Notes under the pieces: model-generated
Database searches by the model: none
What the model was told of the DNA's origin: nothing
The model's input: the letters and a program-made list of their open reading frames with translations, nothing else
Translations under genes and position numbers: made by a program
In this document: positions 25,932 through 33,963 of the stretch, in pieces
Numbering within the stretch: the first letter of the stretch is position 1
Layout: each line of letters begins with the position of its first letter
NCBI GenBank assembly: GCA_045577735.1
Contig: JAZNIY010000013.1
Coordinates: 40,704-104,703, forward strand
DNA from: Stercoripulliclostridium_A sp045577735
GTDB lineage: Bacteria; Bacillota; Clostridia; Christensenellales; DTU072
Reading direction: 5' to 3'
DNA: 64,000 nucleotides

Positions 25932-26855
25932 ATGAATTACGATTACGATATTATAGTTATTGGTGCAGGTGCTAGTGGTATGACGTCTGCTCTTTATGCC
26001 CTTCGTGGTGGCAAGAACGTGCTCATCATAGAAAAAGAAACGGTGGGTGGACAAATCTCATTTTCGCCCAGAGTTGAAAATTTCCCCACCATCAAGGAAA
26101 TAAGCGGACAAGACCTTAGCGACCGCTTATTTGACCAAATAATGGACCAGGGAGTGGCTTTTGAGCTCGAAACAGTAGAGAAAATTGAAAAGTTAGAAGA
26201 GAAGGGCTTTAAGGTTACCACCGACTACCATACCTATACTGCAAAAGCGGTTATTATTGCAGCGGGAGTAAAGCATCGTCATTTGGGCCTTCCTCGTGAG
26301 CAAGAATTTATTGGTAGGGGCGTTTATTATTGTGCTCTTTGTGACGGTGCATTCTATGAAAACCAAGAAGTAACCCTAATAGGGGACGGCAACTCTGCGC
26401 TCCAATATGCACTTTACCTTTCCAATATTTGTTCCAAAGTTACGGTTGTAACGCTATTTGATTACTTTGCAGGCGAGCCCATGCTTGTAAATCGCCTTAA
26501 AGAGCGCGCTAACGTAGAAATCATTATGGGCTATGCTTCCACCTCATTTTTAGGTGAAGACAAGTTTGAGGGAATAGCTTTCAAAGAAACCTATGGCGAC
26601 AAGACTATGGAAATTAGAAATAGTGCTGTATTCGTAGCAATAGGTCAAGTGCCCGATAATAAGAAATATGAAAATTTAGTAGAGCTCGATAAACAAGGCT
26701 TCATTGTAGCCGGTGAAGATACTTTTACCAAAACCGAAGGCATCTATGCCGCCGGCGACTGTCGTACCAAGAGCGTACGCCAACTCACCACAGCTGTAGG
26801 CGACGGAGCCAACGCGGCGATAGGGGCTTGTGCTTATATTGATCGCACCTTCTAA
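25932..26855 (+). CDS. trxB: Thioredoxin reductase-like flavoprotein
   Basis: 307 residues, the usual family length. N-terminal FAD motif GAGASG (about 12-17), redox CxxC in YYCALCDG (about 134-141), second nucleotide fold GDGNSA, and the C-terminal FAD motif YAAGDCR. It should pass electrons to a redoxin, and the nearest candidate is the CPNC domain fused to NrdD just upstream. The region after GDGNSA reads VTVVTLFDYFAGEP. It lacks the HRRxxxR motif that binds NADPH in classical enzymes, so the donor may be NADH, ferredoxin or something else. AAGG lies about 10 nt before the ATG. A repeat element begins directly after the stop codon. Confidence 0.88.
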   Translation: MNYDYDIIVIGAGASGMTSALYALRGGKNVLIIEKETVGGQISFSPRVENFPTIKEISGQDLSDRLFDQIMDQGVAFELETVEKIEKLEEKGFKVTTDYHTYTAKAVIIAAGVKHRHLGLPREQEFIGRGVYYCALCDGAFYENQEVTLIGDGNSALQYALYLSNICSKVTVVTLFDYFAGEPMLVNRLKERANVEIIMGYASTSFLGEDKFEGIAFKETYGDKTMEIRNSAVFVAIGQVPDNKKYENLVELDKQGFIVAGEDTFTKTEGIYAAGDCRTKSVRQLTTAVGDGANAAIGACAYIDRTF

Positions 26856-26985
26856 AAACACGTTATTTTAGCGAATAACTTCACAAAACAAGAGCCTCCC
26901 TCGGTCGTTTACGAGTAGTAAAGTCCCGTCAGTAGGCTCTTTTGTTTTGCCTCGTTCTTCATCTAAACTAACGCGTTTTAAGAGG
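26856..26985 (+). repeat. Structured intergenic repeat, copy A
   Basis: Begins right after the stop codon. It has a 5' box at 26858-26888 (ending CTTCACAAAA) and a hairpin with outer arms AGAGCCT 26891-26897 / AGGCTCT 26934-26940. The inner hairpin TTTAC / GTAAA sits inside TTTACGAGTAGTAAA (26908-26922). A T-rich tail and a 3' box TTCATCTAAA (26958-26967) with AACGCGTTTT follow. The outer stem plus TTTTGTTTT can act as a terminator. Related to the copies at 27009, 38542, 38695 and 62522. Confidence 0.65.
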
Positions 26986-27008
26986 CACCACATATACCGA
27001 CTACAATC

Positions 27009-27170
27009 CACCGCGCATTTTAGCGAACAACTTCACAAAAACCAAAGTCTACCGTGGTCTAAAACTGGTGCAAGTAAACTCAAACTGAATAATAAGGTTT
27101 TGGCGAATTGCATTGTGAAGGAAAAAGTTTCCCTTCACTTCGCACTTCATCCAAAAAACAAAGTCTATTA
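27009..27170 (+). repeat. Structured intergenic repeat, degenerate copy B
   Basis: Bases 27017-27040 match 26865-26888 of copy A at 23 of 24 positions. The 3' box TTCATCCAAA is at 27146-27155. The central hairpin has decayed: only GTAAACTC at 27074-27081 recalls the inner arm. A separate hairpin GTGAAGG / CCTTCAC lies before the 3' box. Copies A and B together fill the 354-nt gene-free stretch before 27210. The short open frames here are not credible genes. Confidence 0.5.
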
Positions 27171-27180
27171 AAGGAATAAA

Positions 27181-27214
27181 ATTAAAAAGAGGTATGCAAG
27201 TACCTCTTTTTAAT
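27181..27214. terminator. Bidirectional terminator
   Basis: A 14-bp inverted repeat (ATTAAAAAGAGGTA / TACCTCTTTTTAAT) with loop TGCAAG and T-runs on both strands. On the minus strand it overlaps the stop codon of the lipid-kinase gene. On the plus strand it closes the repeat region. Confidence 0.85.
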
Positions 27215-28046
27215 TAGAAATAATATTTATTGGGTTTCTAAGTTTGGTAATGTTTATTCCTATCGTTTTGTCGATATCATATTTTTCGCCGTCTACACAA
27301 AATGGAGTAGGGGAAAGTAACTCAAGATCAACGTGCTTAAAAGGGGTGAAAAGAATATTCTTGCTTTTGTAAGGCTTGTTGAACCCGATGAAAAAGGCAC
27401 GGAAAAAGGGGAAAAAGATTTTAATTTTGTTAAGCAACGTATCCTTCCCGGGGCTCTTGATGGTAAGTAGACACATTTCGCCTTTGTTGTAAAGCCTATT
27501 AAAGTTAAAGCCAAAACACCTCGGTGAGTTTATTAGCATAATTAGTGTGTACTCGCCGTCGGTTATAGAGCCGTCAACGTTCATTCTCGCCCAAATATCA
27601 TTTACTTTGTACTCTTTTACCACCTTGCTGATATAGGCAAGGGCTTTGAATCTTTTTTTGCTTTTTGTGTTTACGGCATAGCCTAACGGCGTGAATGTGC
27701 CGGTTGCGCAAACGTAGCTAAAAAGTATGTCTCCGGCGTGTCCAACGAGGTTGAGGGTGCTTTCGTTTTGTGCGTTATAGACCTCGTTGAGAGTGCCACA
27801 AGGCACGTAATATAAGGCGGTGCGATCGGGAATAGAGGTGTTGATAATATGGTTTAACGTGCCGTCGCCACCGCACACGGCAACCCCTTCGTAGTCCTCC
27901 ATTTTTATGTTTTCCAAATCTTCCGGGATATATTTTACCTCGAATTTTTGGTAGCGTGAGGACAGCCTCTCTTTAAGGCTTTCTAGGTTGAGGGCTTCGG
28001 CGTTGCCGGAAAGTTTGTTAATAACTATTAGACAATCATTTTTCAT
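27210..28046 (-). CDS. Diacylglycerol/lipid kinase family protein
   Basis: 278 residues. N-terminal DAGK catalytic signature CGGDGTLNHIINT near residue 59, preceded by a typical opening strand (LIVINKLSGNA). The family phosphorylates diacylglycerol, sphingoid or related lipids with ATP; membrane lipid recycling is the common role in Bacillota (DgkB). No transmembrane segment, consistent with a soluble, membrane-associating enzyme. A weak SD precedes the ATG. The gene is monocistronic with its own promoter (28074-28102) and a terminator overlapping its stop. The substrate cannot be told from sequence. Confidence 0.8.
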   Translation of the reverse strand: MKNDCLIVINKLSGNAEALNLESLKERLSSRYQKFEVKYIPEDLENIKMEDYEGVAVCGGDGTLNHIINTSIPDRTALYYVPCGTLNEVYNAQNESTLNLVGHAGDILFSYVCATGTFTPLGYAVNTKSKKRFKALAYISKVVKEYKVNDIWARMNVDGSITDGEYTLIMLINSPRCFGFNFNRLYNKGEMCLLTIKSPGKDTLLNKIKIFFPFFRAFFIGFNKPYKSKNILFTPFKHVDLELLSPTPFCVDGEKYDIDKTIGINITKLRNPINIISN

Positions 28047-28073
28047 AATATATATTATTCACAACTTTTTTAT

Positions 28074-28102
28074 AATATAACATAAAAGATGGGCTTGGTC
28101 AA
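28074..28102 (-). promoter_or_regulatory. Promoter of the lipid-kinase gene
   Basis: Read on the minus strand: TTGACC (28102-28097), 17-bp spacer, TATATT (28079-28074), 28 nt before the start codon. Confidence 0.6.
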
Positions 28103-28226
28103 ACCTTTATTTTGGGCTCCCAAAACATTGGTATGGGGTAAACATTTGTTGGACTAAATATTCAAAAAACTATACTTTAGAAAGAGAAAAAGGGAGAAAG
28201 CAAAATATCTAAAGATATTTTCGGTA

Positions 28227-28255
28227 TTGACAAAGCTTTTTTACAGTAATATAAT
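28227..28255 (+). promoter_or_regulatory. Consensus sigma-A promoter of the phosphatase operon
   Basis: TTGACA at 28227-28232, 17-bp spacer, TATAAT at 28250-28255: a perfect match to consensus. Predicted transcription start near 28262. Confidence 0.85.
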
Positions 28256-28273
28256 TAATATTATCTATTTATA

Positions 28274-28287
28274 CGGGCGCGCGCCCG
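28274..28287. promoter_or_regulatory. Perfect 14-bp GC palindrome in the 5' leader, touching the SD
   Basis: CGGGCGCGCGCCCG is fully self-complementary and lies about 12 nt into the predicted transcript. Its last G is also the first G of the GGAGGAG ribosome binding site (28287-28293). It could be a protein-binding operator, or a short RNA stem competing with ribosome binding. Confidence 0.55.
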
Positions 28288-28299
28288 GAGGAGCTGGGA

Positions 28300-31200
28300 A
28301 TGAGCAAGAAAACAATTTTATCCAAAACTTTCCTAACCCTTTCCGTAGTGCTAGTTGCACTTGCCGTACTACTCGGAGTATTTTCGGTAGATTTCGACAA
28401 GAAAACTGCGGAAGCGGAAGAAGCAAAGTTTATTGCTAATGATGAAATTATCATCGGGCACTTAACCGACGTTCATTACTTTCCTATGAGCTATGGCTAT
28501 CTTGGCGATGACACGGACTTTTCCAAGAAGGTAATTACCTCGTCTAAGCTAACGCTAGAAAGCCACCTTTACGTTATGGAAGCTCTTGACCAAATCGTGG
28601 AGCAAAATCCCGAATATTTGGTAGTTACGGGCGACCTTACCACGGATGGTGAAATACAGGCTCACGTAGAGATAGCAAACCTTCTTCGTCAAACCCAAAA
28701 TAGAGTGAGAGCGAATGGTAACGAAGATTTCCAAATTTTCGTAATCCTTGGTAACCACGACCTATACAACGAAGAGGCTTTTGACTATAGCACCGATGGT
28801 TCTGCTCGTTTGTTACCTAACGCAACCAGATATGATATGACTAAGGTTTATTCATCACTTGGTTATCCCGATTTGAGTGATGCAGAAATTAGTGCATATT
28901 ATGACACCAAAGCAGATCTTTCCGCTACACTTTGTCCCTATGACGATGCTTACGTTAGTGGCAACTCTACTGCAGGCGTGAAGTTCGTAAATAGCTCTAC
29001 AGCAAGTACGACCAGTATCGAATGGATATACAGAGAGAATGGTGCAGAACAAGCACTATTAAACGGAGACATTACCGATTATGACCAAGGTGAAATATCC
29101 TACGTTGCAAACGTGTTGAAAGATTATGCCATTATTGGTATTGACGAGGGCGTAGCTACCGTAGAAACACAGCATCATCTTGGTGGTATTTTGCACCAAA
29201 ACATACAAGATTTTTTGAGTGCTAAGAAGGTAGATGGCGAATTTGAAGACAAGAACCTAGTGTCACTTTCTCACCGTAACGTTCTTCCTCACTTTGTCAG
29301 CGAAGATAGTTTGTTAAAAGACTTTACTTTCTATAACACCTTTGAAACTGCAGACTTCTTAGCAGACCTGGGCGTTCGTTATTCTTACAGCGGACACATG
29401 CACGCTAACGATATTGAATCTCGCATATCGTTGAACGGCAATCTCATTACCGACGTTGAAACGGCATCCGCTACCGGCTATAACGCTGCAGTTCGCTACA
29501 CCAAAATTGAGCGTGGTGAAGTTGATGGAAAGTATGCAGAAAATTTCTCTACCTACGTTAAGAAGATAGAAACCGTGGATATCACTTCTCTTGTAGCAAT
29601 GGGCTATATTGACGATGCATATTTCGACAGATATGACCTCTATCCTTACATTACTGAAGAGGGTGGCAGAACCATCATTACCGATGCCGCAGGATATTCT
29701 GCAAACAAAGTTCTCCTCAAGATAGTAGATAACATGGTATACCAATACATAGACGTTGACTTTATTGGTAACGCAGGTAACCTCATTAACGAACTGCTTC
29801 CCAGTGGTGGCATTGTAGATGCTATTAAGCCCATAGTCGAGCCTCTAATCAACAACCTAATTGTCCACCTAGAAGACGTTGTATTAAGTGATTACGTATA
29901 TAGAGGTAGCAATCCCGAATTTAAGAGCAAAGTGCGTGGCGCAAAGCTTTGTGGTTACGTTGACGAACTACTACAAGAAGCTCTTAATATGCCGGTTAAC
30001 AGCGAAGGCTTGGCATTGTTTGACTTCGTAATTAACTCATATCTTGACCACATTGGTGGCCGTGACGTTCCTTACGCACAACTTTCTCGTGGCGAAAAGG
30101 AAGCTCTTGCACTCTTCAAAGACGGTACTAACGTACAAAAATTGATAGACATCCTTCTTGATGAAGAGAGTGGACTACTTCGCATCATTAACGGATTGTT
30201 CGAGCCCATTGACCTTGCAAAAGATTTGGATGATGGCCAAGTAGCAATGATAAAATCCGTTCTAATGATCGTTGATAGCAAGATGAAGTGGGATCCCCAC
30301 AGCGTTAAGCTTGACGATCTTGTTCCCGGCGTACTTGAACTACTTGGTGGCATGGGTATTGACCTCGGTATCGATTTTGGTAACGATGGCATACAAGCAT
30401 TCTTAAACCACCTTATCGACAGCTACCTAACCGATTCTCTATACACCAGCCTTGGCGAAATTGCTTACGGCATTGTTTATAGCTTTAAAGTTGATGAAAA
30501 TGCCAATATGGAAAACAGCTTTAACGGCTATACCATCTATAAGCACGACGTTACTCTTGCATCAAACTACGTTGAAGGAGCACTAGACACAACCCCCACC
30601 GTAGAAAAGGGACAACTTCCCGGCATGATTACCGTAACCTTTGGTGAAAACCCCAAGACCGATAAAAACATCGTATGGTTTACCGACAAGACTGTTGTAG
30701 GAACCGACGTTCAATACGTAAAAGGCACTAAGTTTGACGAAAGCAAGGCAACCGAAGTAGTTGGCACTTGTGAAAAATATGCAACCACAACTGCGAACAT
30801 CGACCTTGGCGTATATGCAACCTTAATGCACATCGAAGTAAACAGACACTCCATTGAATTAAAGGGGCTAGAAAGTGGTACTACCTATAGTTATAGAGTA
30901 GGTTCCAAGGCTCTTGGATACTGGAGTGAAGTATACACATTTGCGACTGCTCCCGAAGACGATCAACCCTTTGAGCTCTTACTCATTACCGATATTCAAG
31001 GCTCGGCAAACAAACCCTATTTGGCAGCAGAAGCTATTATGGCAAACGTTAATGAAGTATTCTCCAACGGCTATGATTTCATTATCAACTGTGGTGACGT
31101 TGTAGATAACACTCGCAACTGGGTACAATGGGAATACTATTTGAGTGGTGGTTTGCAAAAATATTGGGCAAGCACCACAACCGTAGTTGCTAATGGTAAC

Positions 31201-32025
31201 CACGATGAATACGCTTATGAAAAGCCCGATGAAGAAGATATGAAGTTCGAGTATGAATGGTTAGACAAAGATGCCATCATGGACTCTTACAACTACCTAC
31301 TTCTCCACTATGGTCTAAGCTATCCCGAGCAAGATGATACCACGGGCGCATACTATAGCTTCGATTATAGTGGCGTACACTTCACCGTCCTCAACACCAA
31401 TGATTACGATGAAAAGGGTAACATGAGTGAAGCACAAATTTCTTGGTTAAAGAACGACTTGAAAGCAACCAAGAAGGATTACAAAGTAGTTATTATGCAC
31501 AAGTCACTCTATTCAGTTGGTTCACACACCAATGACTTTGAAGTTGTTGCAATGAGAAACCAACTCACCAAGATTTTTGCAGAAAACGAAGTAAGTTTGG
31601 TTCTTGCAGGTCACGATCATACCTATACCGAAACTGCATACATCGATTCAAAGGGCAAGGTTGTATCAAACAAACTAGCCGGCAAGCAAGAAGTTGGTAG
31701 AGGCAACGGCGTTCTCTACATTACCCTAGGAACCTTTGGCGACAAGTACTACGATTACGTTGGCAACAGCAAAGTTCCGGTAGACTTTGGTGAAGAATTA
31801 CACGATCCAGCACTTTCTAACCCCACCTTTGGTAAGCTTGTTTACGATGGCGACAAATTGTTCTACGTAGGATATGAATACGACCTCGAAACGGGTGAGA
31901 TTTCCGAACTTCGTCCTTGCCCCCACACCGTTGAACAAATCGTTGTTATCATTTGTGTTATTGCAGTAGTGATTGTATGTGTAATCGCAATCATATGCGC
32001 AAAATGTAAGAAGAAAGTAGAATAA
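28300..32025 (+). CDS. Membrane-anchored protein with two calcineurin-like phosphoesterase domains
   Basis: 1241 residues, SD GGAGGAG 6 nt upstream. An N-terminal hydrophobic signal segment (about 8-29) is present. Phosphoesterase 1 has LTDVHY (about 57), VTGDL (111), LGNHD (150) and GHMH (365). A long helical middle follows, then a fibronectin-like lead-in of purple-acid-phosphatase type (LESGTTYSYRVG). Phosphoesterase 2 has ITDIQG (about 897), CGDVVDN (930), NGNHDE (965) and GHDHTYT (1103). A C-terminal transmembrane helix (about 1212-1235) ends in KCKKKVE. Both metal sites look complete except that the first motif of domain 2 is DxQ. It is probably an extracellular phosphatase held at the membrane. 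Its stop overlaps the nnrD start by one base. Confidence 0.85.
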   Translation: MSKKTILSKTFLTLSVVLVALAVLLGVFSVDFDKKTAEAEEAKFIANDEIIIGHLTDVHYFPMSYGYLGDDTDFSKKVITSSKLTLESHLYVMEALDQIVEQNPEYLVVTGDLTTDGEIQAHVEIANLLRQTQNRVRANGNEDFQIFVILGNHDLYNEEAFDYSTDGSARLLPNATRYDMTKVYSSLGYPDLSDAEISAYYDTKADLSATLCPYDDAYVSGNSTAGVKFVNSSTASTTSIEWIYRENGAEQALLNGDITDYDQGEISYVANVLKDYAIIGIDEGVATVETQHHLGGILHQNIQDFLSAKKVDGEFEDKNLVSLSHRNVLPHFVSEDSLLKDFTFYNTFETADFLADLGVRYSYSGHMHANDIESRISLNGNLITDVETASATGYNAAVRYTKIERGEVDGKYAENFSTYVKKIETVDITSLVAMGYIDDAYFDRYDLYPYITEEGGRTIITDAAGYSANKVLLKIVDNMVYQYIDVDFIGNAGNLINELLPSGGIVDAIKPIVEPLINNLIVHLEDVVLSDYVYRGSNPEFKSKVRGAKLCGYVDELLQEALNMPVNSEGLALFDFVINSYLDHIGGRDVPYAQLSRGEKEALALFKDGTNVQKLIDILLDEESGLLRIINGLFEPIDLAKDLDDGQVAMIKSVLMIVDSKMKWDPHSVKLDDLVPGVLELLGGMGIDLGIDFGNDGIQAFLNHLIDSYLTDSLYTSLGEIAYGIVYSFKVDENANMENSFNGYTIYKHDVTLASNYVEGALDTTPTVEKGQLPGMITVTFGENPKTDKNIVWFTDKTVVGTDVQYVKGTKFDESKATEVVGTCEKYATTTANIDLGVYATLMHIEVNRHSIELKGLESGTTYSYRVGSKALGYWSEVYTFATAPEDDQPFELLLITDIQGSANKPYLAAEAIMANVNEVFSNGYDFIINCGDVVDNTRNWVQWEYYLSGGLQKYWASTTTVVANGNHDEYAYEKPDEEDMKFEYEWLDKDAIMDSYNYLLLHYGLSYPEQDDTTGAYYSFDYSGVHFTVLNTNDYDEKGNMSEAQISWLKNDLKATKKDYKVVIMHKSLYSVGSHTNDFEVVAMRNQLTKIFAENEVSLVLAGHDHTYTETAYIDSKGKVVSNKLAGKQEVGRGNGVLYITLGTFGDKYYDYVGNSKVPVDFGEELHDPALSNPTFGKLVYDGDKLFYVGYEYDLETGEISELRPCPHTVEQIVVIICVIAVVIVCVIAIICAKCKKKVE

Positions 32026-32912
32026 TGACCAATGAAAATACTCTCAAGATGCGCCAAATTAAGCGCATCTTGGGGGAAAGAAACCCCCATTCCCATAAGG
32101 GAGATTTTGGATACGTAGGGCTCGTAGGTGGTTCGCCAGAGTATAGTGGCGCAGTCAAACTAGCGGGCCTTTCTTGTTGCGCTTTAAGGAGTGGAGCAGG
32201 GGTGGTAAAACTAATGGTACCACGTACCATTTTACACTCCGTCATGCCCTACGTGTTGGAGGCCACTCTTCTTGGTTTGCCGGAAAGAGAGGGCTATCTA
32301 GCCTATGACGAACAAGAACTGAGTAGTGCTTTTAAAGGGCTAAAAGCCGTTGCTTTCGGCATGGGAGTAGGGCAAAGAGGAGATAACCTAGAATACCTAA
32401 AATTCCTACTTAATTTGCCCATTAAACTCATAATTGACGCAGATGGTCTAAACACGCTTGCAAAGCATTTAAACCTACTAGAAAACAAAGTGGCAAACGT
32501 TATACTTACCCCACACGTAGCTGAGTTTGAAAGGTTGTCGGGTATAAAAAAAGAGGACGTTCTAAAAGAGCCCGTGCCCATAGCGAAGGCGTTTGCAAAA
32601 AGGAATGGAGTAACGTTGATTCTAAAGAATTCGACTAGTGTAATAACGGACGGGAACTATGTTTCAATTAACGATAGGGGAACCGTTGGAATGGCGACGG
32701 CCGGAAGTGGAGACGTACTTTCGGGTATCCTATGCGGTCTTTCGGGATACCTTGAATCCACATTCGACATTGCTTGTGCCGGAGCGTTCATAAACGGCCT
32801 TGCTGGAGAAATTGCACTAGAGGAGAGCGAAAACAACGTTTTTAGTATGCTTGCCGGCGATACGGCAATGGCAGTTAAAAGGGCAATAAGCACAATTCTT
32901 AAAAGTGAATAA
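32025..32912 (+). CDS. nnrD: ADP-dependent (S)-NAD(P)H-hydrate dehydratase
   Basis: 295 residues, the C-terminal (YjeF-C, ribokinase-like) domain only; no NnrE epimerase domain is fused. Family motifs visible: HKGDFGYVGLVGGS near the N-terminus, LIIDADGLN, LTPHVAEFERL, and the ATP/anion-hole signature TAGSGDVLSGIL near residue 226. It repairs hydrated NAD(P)H using ADP. Start ATG 32025 shares its A with the TAA stop of the phosphatase gene (TAATG), so translation is probably coupled. A clear terminator follows. Confidence 0.92.
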   Translation: MTNENTLKMRQIKRILGERNPHSHKGDFGYVGLVGGSPEYSGAVKLAGLSCCALRSGAGVVKLMVPRTILHSVMPYVLEATLLGLPEREGYLAYDEQELSSAFKGLKAVAFGMGVGQRGDNLEYLKFLLNLPIKLIIDADGLNTLAKHLNLLENKVANVILTPHVAEFERLSGIKKEDVLKEPVPIAKAFAKRNGVTLILKNSTSVITDGNYVSINDRGTVGMATAGSGDVLSGILCGLSGYLESTFDIACAGAFINGLAGEIALEESENNVFSMLAGDTAMAVKRAISTILKSE

Positions 32913-32927
32913 AGTATTTTTGTAGAG

Positions 32928-32955
32928 AAAGACGTCTTAGGACGTCTTTTTTTTT
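32928..32955 (+). terminator. Rho-independent terminator after nnrD
   Basis: Stem AAAGACGTC / GACGTCTTT (9 bp), loop TTAG, then a run of T residues to 32955. Confidence 0.92.
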
Positions 32956-32959
32956 CAAG

Positions 32960-32988
32960 TTGACACACGCGCGTATATAATATATAAT
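32960..32988 (+). promoter_or_regulatory. Consensus sigma-A promoter of the ABC/surface-protein operon
   Basis: TTGACA at 32960-32965, 17-bp spacer, TATAAT at 32983-32988. The spacer opens with CACGCGCGT. An imperfect inverted repeat (AGCG..CTC-AGT-GAG..CGCT) lies just after the -10. Confidence 0.85.
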
Positions 32989-33045
32989 AAAAATAGCGTG
33001 CCTCAGTGAGTGCGCTAAAACAAGAACTTTTTAAGGGAGAGAAAG

Positions 33046-33963
33046 ATGTTAAAAATAGACCATCTTTGCAAGAAGTACATTAATAGTGACGTATATGCCG
33101 TAAAAGATCTTTGTATGGAAGTAAAGCCGGGCGAAATGTTTGGTTTCTTAGGATTAAACGGTGCAGGTAAATCAACTACAATCAAATGCATAACCGGCAT
33201 TTATCCTTTTGATAGTGGCACCATAGAAATTGATGGTCACGATATTAAAAACGATAGCCTTAACGCTAAACTCAGCATGGGTTACGTGCCCGACAACCAT
33301 TCGGTATACGAGAAACTAACGGGTAGAGAGTACGTAAATCACGTAGCCGACCTTTATTACGTTCCCAAGGAAGAAAGGCAAAAGAGAATAGAGGAGTTTG
33401 CGGAAAAGTTCCGTTTGAGTTTCGCTCTCGATCGTCAAATAAAGGGGTATAGCCACGGCATGAAGCAAAAGATTTGCATCATTGCAGCCCTTATTCATAG
33501 GCCAAAACTTTGGATATTGGACGAACCTCTAATGGGCCTCGATCCTCAATCTATAAACGATATTATTCAAGAGATGAAGGATCATTGTGCAGAGGGAAAC
33601 ACAGTGTTTTTCAGCTCTCACAATATAGATATGGTTGCAAAACTATGTGACAGAGTAGCCATAATACGTAAAGGGCAGCTTTGCGAAATAATAGATCTCC
33701 ACGTTGAAGGAAACAAAGAAACGTTAGAAGAAAAGTTCCTAGCCTATACCAGCGAACCGGTTGAAGCAGTTTCTGCTTTGAAGGGCAGAAAGGCAAGAAA
33801 AGCCAACAAAAAGGCATTAAAAGAGGGCAAAGTGACCGTTGAAAACAGCGCTACGGAAAGCGTGTCTACCGGCAGAATAAAATTCCGTGAAATATTTAGG
33901 AAAAAGACTAACAAGGAGCCCAATGCTCCCAGATTCCATATGCTAAAAGGGGGTAAGCGTTAA
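33046..33963 (+). CDS. ABC transporter ATP-binding protein
   Basis: 305 residues. Walker A GLNGAGKST (about 40-48), signature YSHGMKQK, Walker B LWILDEP, and H-loop FFSSHNID. The ATPase core is followed by a Lys/Arg-rich tail of about 85 residues that such subunits usually lack. SD AAGGGAG lies before the ATG. The gene overlaps the permease by one base (TAATG), so the two are translationally coupled. The type resembles ABC-2 exporters rather than importers: there is no binding protein. Substrate unknown; the third gene of the unit is a secreted beta-helix protein. Confidence 0.88.
   Translation: MLKIDHLCKKYINSDVYAVKDLCMEVKPGEMFGFLGLNGAGKSTTIKCITGIYPFDSGTIEIDGHDIKNDSLNAKLSMGYVPDNHSVYEKLTGREYVNHVADLYYVPKEERQKRIEEFAEKFRLSFALDRQIKGYSHGMKQKICIIAALIHRPKLWILDEPLMGLDPQSINDIIQEMKDHCAEGNTVFFSSHNIDMVAKLCDRVAIIRKGQLCEIIDLHVEGNKETLEEKFLAYTSEPVEAVSALKGRKARKANKKALKEGKVTVENSATESVSTGRIKFREIFRKKTNKEPNAPRFHMLKGGKR

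Noticed and set aside
26947..27171. 74-residue open frame downstream of the thioredoxin reductase-like gene
   Set aside because: It spans parts of repeat copies A and B, has no SD and no protein-like pattern.
28227..28439. 70-residue open frame overlapping the start of the phosphatase gene
   Set aside because: It covers the promoter and leader palindrome in another frame; the phosphatase start with its strong SD is clearly the real gene.
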